DNA of 10,478 nt from Lentisphaeria bacterium (lineage in GTDB: Bacteria > Verrucomicrobiota > Lentisphaeria > Oligosphaerales > Lenti-02): NCBI GenBank assembly GCA_023145395.1, contig JAGLDW010001067.1, positions 1 to 10,478 of the forward strand, given 5' to 3'. Below are positions 8,050 to 10,478 of this stretch, in pieces; the stretch's first letter is position 1, and the number at the start of each line of letters is the position of its first letter. The position numbers and the translations under genes are program-made. Under the pieces are notes generated by a model that was not told the DNA's origin, made no database searches, and saw only the letters and a program-made list of their open reading frames with translations.

Positions 8050-9477
8050 TCAGAGTTCAAAGAGCTTGCCCGGATTGAGAATATTGTTTGGATCGAGTCC
8101 GCGTTTAATGGCGCGCATCATATTGAGTTGCGCCTCGTCCATCACAATGGACATGAAGGGGAGTCGCTTATGCCCGATCCCGTGCTCGCCGCTGATCGTG
8201 CCGCCGAGGGAGGCGGTTAGCAGATAGATCTTGGTGAGAATGAGCGGCAGTTTCTCGCGCCACTCGTCGAGGGTCCAATCGGGATTCATGACAGGCGTGG
8301 CATGCAAGTTGCCATCTCCGGCATGACCGTAGCAAGGGATCTGAATGTCGTATTCCGCGGCGATTTCGAGCAATCCCGTGACCACCTTTGGAATGGCTGC
8401 GATGGGCACGACAATATCCTCCAGGCTCTGGTGCGGACTGATCACTTTGAAGGCTTCGGCGATGTTGCGCCGCACCTTCCAGATGCGTTCCGAAGTGGTG
8501 GCGTTGTCGGCGACATAGACTTCGAAGGCGCCCGCCTCGAGACATTGCTCCCCAGCCGCGTCGTATTCCCGGATGACCTGCTCCTCGTCGGCGCCGTCGA
8601 AGGTGATGAGAAGCATGGCGCCGGCATCCTCGTAGGGGATGCTCTCGTTGAGGTACTCGCAGGCAGCGCGGACGCTGGTCTGGTCCATGAACTCGATGGC
8701 GGTGGGAATGGTCCCGCTCTCGGTCATCAATTTGGGCACGGCGGAGATGGCTGCCTCGGGGGTCTTGAAGAGGCAGAGAAGATCGACGCTCGCCTTTGGA
8801 AGAGGAAGAAGCTTGAGCGTCACTTTGGTGAAGATGCCGAGGGTGCCCTCGCTGCCGACCATCAGCTGCAACAGATTGTAGCCAGTGACGTCTTTCACGA
8901 GCTTGCCCCCGAGCTGGATCAAATCACCGGTTGGGGTGACGACTTCGAGTCCCGTCACGTAACGCCCTGTCACGCCATACTTGACGGCCTTGCCGCCGCC
9001 CGCGTTTTCCGCCACATTGCCGCCCAGGAAACAGGTCTCCAGGCTCATGGGATAACCAGCGTAGAAAAGTCCGTAGGGCTTGAGTTTCTCGTTGATCTCG
9101 TTGGTGACCACCCCCGGCTCGGCCACAATCATCATATTTTCGGGGTCGATCTCGAGAATGTGGTTGAGGCGGTCCGTGAGCAGGACGATGCCACCGTGAA
9201 CGGGCACGGCACCGCCGCTGAGTCCACTGCCTGCGCCACGCGGAGTCACGGGGATGCATTCTTCGTTGGCCAGCCGCATCACGGCGGCTATTTGCTCTGC
9301 CGTCTCCGGACGGACGGCGGCCTCGGGCATGTGAGCGTAGTGGGCCTCTGCAATTTCGTCATGGCTGTACGGTTCCAGTTTCTCTGCATCGCCAAACACC
9401 ACATTACGCTTGCCCACAATGTCTTCCAGAAGTCGGGCGATGGCGGGTGTCACGGGATTGTATTGGGACGGGGTCAT
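8050..9477 (-). CDS. glcD: FAD-linked 2-hydroxyacid dehydrogenase (GlcD / D-lactate dehydrogenase family)
   Basis: The 475-residue protein belongs to the FAD-linked oxidase family that oxidises glycolate or D-lactate to the 2-oxo acid. The N-terminal FAD-binding (PCMH-type) half shows VRPETAEQIAAVMRLA (55-70), PRGAGSGLSGGAVP (79-92), AEPGVVTNEIN (119-129), GGNVAENAGGGKAVKYG (152-168) and GSEGTLGI (208-215). The C-terminal cap has WKVRRNIAEAF (333-343), the metal and substrate motifs YGHAGDGNLH (383-392) and SGEHGIGHKR (429-438), and ends in NILNPGK (465-471). Length is typical and no key motif is missing. ATG at 9477 overlaps the etfA stop by four bases (ATGA), and GAGGAG lies 7 bases upstream inside etfA, so the two are translationally coupled. 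Pairing with EtfA rather than GlcE/GlcF points to electron-transfer flavoprotein as electron acceptor. Glycolate and lactate cannot be told apart from sequence alone. Confidence 0.93.
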   Translation of the reverse strand: MTPSQYNPVTPAIARLLEDIVGKRNVVFGDAEKLEPYSHDEIAEAHYAHMPEAAVRPETAEQIAAVMRLANEECIPVTPRGAGSGLSGGAVPVHGGIVLLTDRLNHILEIDPENMMIVAEPGVVTNEINEKLKPYGLFYAGYPMSLETCFLGGNVAENAGGGKAVKYGVTGRYVTGLEVVTPTGDLIQLGGKLVKDVTGYNLLQLMVGSEGTLGIFTKVTLKLLPLPKASVDLLCLFKTPEAAISAVPKLMTESGTIPTAIEFMDQTSVRAACEYLNESIPYEDAGAMLLITFDGADEEQVIREYDAAGEQCLEAGAFEVYVADNATTSERIWKVRRNIAEAFKVISPHQSLEDIVVPIAAIPKVVTGLLEIAAEYDIQIPCYGHAGDGNLHATPVMNPDWTLDEWREKLPLILTKIYLLTASLGGTISGEHGIGHKRLPFMSIVMDEAQLNMMRAIKRGLDPNNILNPGKLFEL

Positions 9478-10478
9478 GGACGGGCTCCTCGCTGCATCTC
9501 GGCGCGGGCCTCGCGCAACTTGCGGGTCAGGACGGGCGCAATTTCAAAGAGATCCCCCACGATCCCCAGTTCCGCGACGCGGAAGATTTGGGCGTCCGGA
9601 TCCTGATTGATCGCAATGATGTGCTCGGCTGTCTGCATGCCGGCGAGATGCTGAATGGCGCCGGACACGCCGAGCCCGATGTAGAGTTCCGGGGTGATGG
9701 TCTTGCCGGACAGCCCGATTTGGCGCGGATAGGGGAGCCAGCCACGGTCCACGGCATCTCGCGAGGCGCCCACTGCGGCATCCAGCGTGGCGGCGAGTTC
9801 CTCGATCACGGGAAGGTTGTCGGCTTTGCGGAGTCCGCGGCCAACGACCACGGCGCGCTCGGCGTCCTGCAATCCCTTCTCCCCCTCGTCCGGGACGAAT
9901 CCAAGCCGACGAATGCGGCTTGGAGGGAGGGATTCGGGAGGGAGAATTCGCTCGACCGTTCCGCGCCGTTCGGGATCCGGCGCGGCGGGGCGGTTGGAAT
10001 GAGGGCGCACAGTGGCCATTTGGGGGCGGCGGTCAGGCGTGTGGATGGTGGCCATGATGTTGCCGCCGATGGCGGGTCGAGTCTGCAGCAGATCTCCACT
10101 CTCGGGGTCGATGTCCAACTCTGTGCAATCCGCAGTGAGCCCTGCATGGGCCTTGATGGCGAGGTAGGGCATGAGCGTTCGCCCCGTACTCGTGGCCGCG
10201 GCGATGAGAATCTCCGGCTTCCGCTCCTGGACCAGGGCAAGAAGGCAGGCGCCGTGGAGCTCGATCAGAAAATGCTTCAACTCGGGGGCATCCACGTAGA
10301 GCACCGCGTCTGCCCCGCGAGCAACCAGCTCTCGCAAGTCGGCATCTGAAACGCGGTCGCCCAGAAGAACAGCCGTCAATGGCACGCCCCGTTTATCCGC
10401 TAAATTCCGGCCGCGCGCGAGCAGTTCAAAGCTGACGTGGCGCACACGCGCATCGCTCTGCTCCGCCAGGATCCAGAC
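9474..10478 (-). CDS. etfA: Electron transfer flavoprotein alpha subunit (5' end outside window)
   Basis: EtfA binds FAD and, with EtfB, carries electrons from flavin dehydrogenases to a quinone oxidoreductase or, in bifurcating types, between NAD and ferredoxin. The frame is open to base 10478. Its first visible codons read VWILAEQSD, the usual first strand of EtfA, so the true start lies just outside; the in-frame GTG at 10445 is internal. Among 334 visible residues are the N-terminal domain (SFELLARGRNLAD; TSTGRT; AHAGLTADCTELD), the linker VVVGRGLRK (about 210-218), and the C-terminal FAD domain with RQIGLSGKT, the PS00696-type signature LYIGLGVSGAIQH (265-277) and IIAINQDPDAQIF. The stop overlaps the start of the downstream FAD oxidase by four bases. 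An etfB is expected upstream, beyond the edge. An N-terminal ferredoxin extension, found in some bifurcating forms, cannot be judged here. Confidence 0.95.
   Translation of the reverse strand, partial: VWILAEQSDARVRHVSFELLARGRNLADKRGVPLTAVLLGDRVSDADLRELVARGADAVLYVDAPELKHFLIELHGACLLALVQERKPEILIAAATSTGRTLMPYLAIKAHAGLTADCTELDIDPESGDLLQTRPAIGGNIMATIHTPDRRPQMATVRPHSNRPAAPDPERRGTVERILPPESLPPSRIRRLGFVPDEGEKGLQDAERAVVVGRGLRKADNLPVIEELAATLDAAVGASRDAVDRGWLPYPRQIGLSGKTITPELYIGLGVSGAIQHLAGMQTAEHIIAINQDPDAQIFRVAELGIVGDLFEIAPVLTRKLREARAEMQRGARP
9485..9490 (-). promoter_or_regulatory. Ribosome binding site of glcD inside etfA
   Basis: GAGGAG on the minus strand lies 7 bases before ATG 9477, within the last codons of etfA. 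It supports this start and the ATGA coupling. Confidence 0.75.
9826..9840 (+). repeat. Palindromic motif copy 5 (inside etfA)
   Basis: TTGCGGAGTCCGCGG has the exact core GCGGAGTCCGC and 14 of 15 bases in common with copy 2. It codes for RGLRK, part of the EtfA linker before the FAD domain. Confidence 0.5.

Noticed and set aside
8302..9606. Plus-strand open frame of 434 codons; likewise 7021-8220, 1836-2738, 6139-6939, 9447-10349 and 57-632
   Set aside because: Each lies opposite well-supported minus-strand genes, spans their boundaries in places and shows no family motif.
10443..10445. GTG at 10445 as the etfA start
   Set aside because: The upstream in-frame codons read VWILAEQSD, the conserved first strand of EtfA, so the gene continues past the window edge.

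Overview
All recognisable genes lie on the minus strand. Read in transcription order, from high to low coordinates, they are: etfA (5' end cut by the right edge), a GlcD/D-lactate dehydrogenase-type FAD oxidoreductase, a 1682-residue secreted multidomain carbohydrate-active-type protein, hflX, coaE, and the N-terminus of a Lys/Ala/Pro-rich protein, probably Rho, cut by the left edge. No rRNA, tRNA, insertion sequence, CRISPR array or phage gene was seen. No gene-free stretch exceeds 260 bases.

Organism: the DNA is GC-rich, about 60% by eye. A coaE gene followed at once by a probable rho with a basic low-complexity N-terminus, plus a very large signal-peptide protein with discoidin-like, barrel and CBM9-like parts, suggests the PVC group (Verrucomicrobia/Kiritimatiellota/Lentisphaerae type) or a similar free-living polysaccharide degrader. 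This is inference from gene order and protein style, not from a marker gene.

Region 8050-10478 is a redox operon. EtfA and the FAD oxidase overlap by four bases (ATGA), so a 2-hydroxyacid (lactate or glycolate) dehydrogenase very probably passes electrons to an electron-transfer flavoprotein. etfB is expected just beyond the right edge. Region 2911-7959 is one gene for an exported protein with, in order, a concanavalin-like sandwich, an F5/8-type-C domain, a beta-sandwich, a glycosidase-like barrel, an Ig-like part, an unassigned beta-rich part and a CBM9-like domain. Region 1-2660 is housekeeping: HflX (ribosome-splitting GTPase), CoaE (last step of CoA synthesis) and the probable Rho, the last two translationally coupled.

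The less ordinary signals are a 15-bp inverted-repeat motif (core GCGGA-S-TCCGC) present four times exactly and once in variant form, in both coding and intergenic DNA; a hairpin-rich leader upstream of hflX containing a 15-codon mini-ORF with a ribosome site; and the barrel region of the giant protein, which I cannot place in a named glycosidase family.
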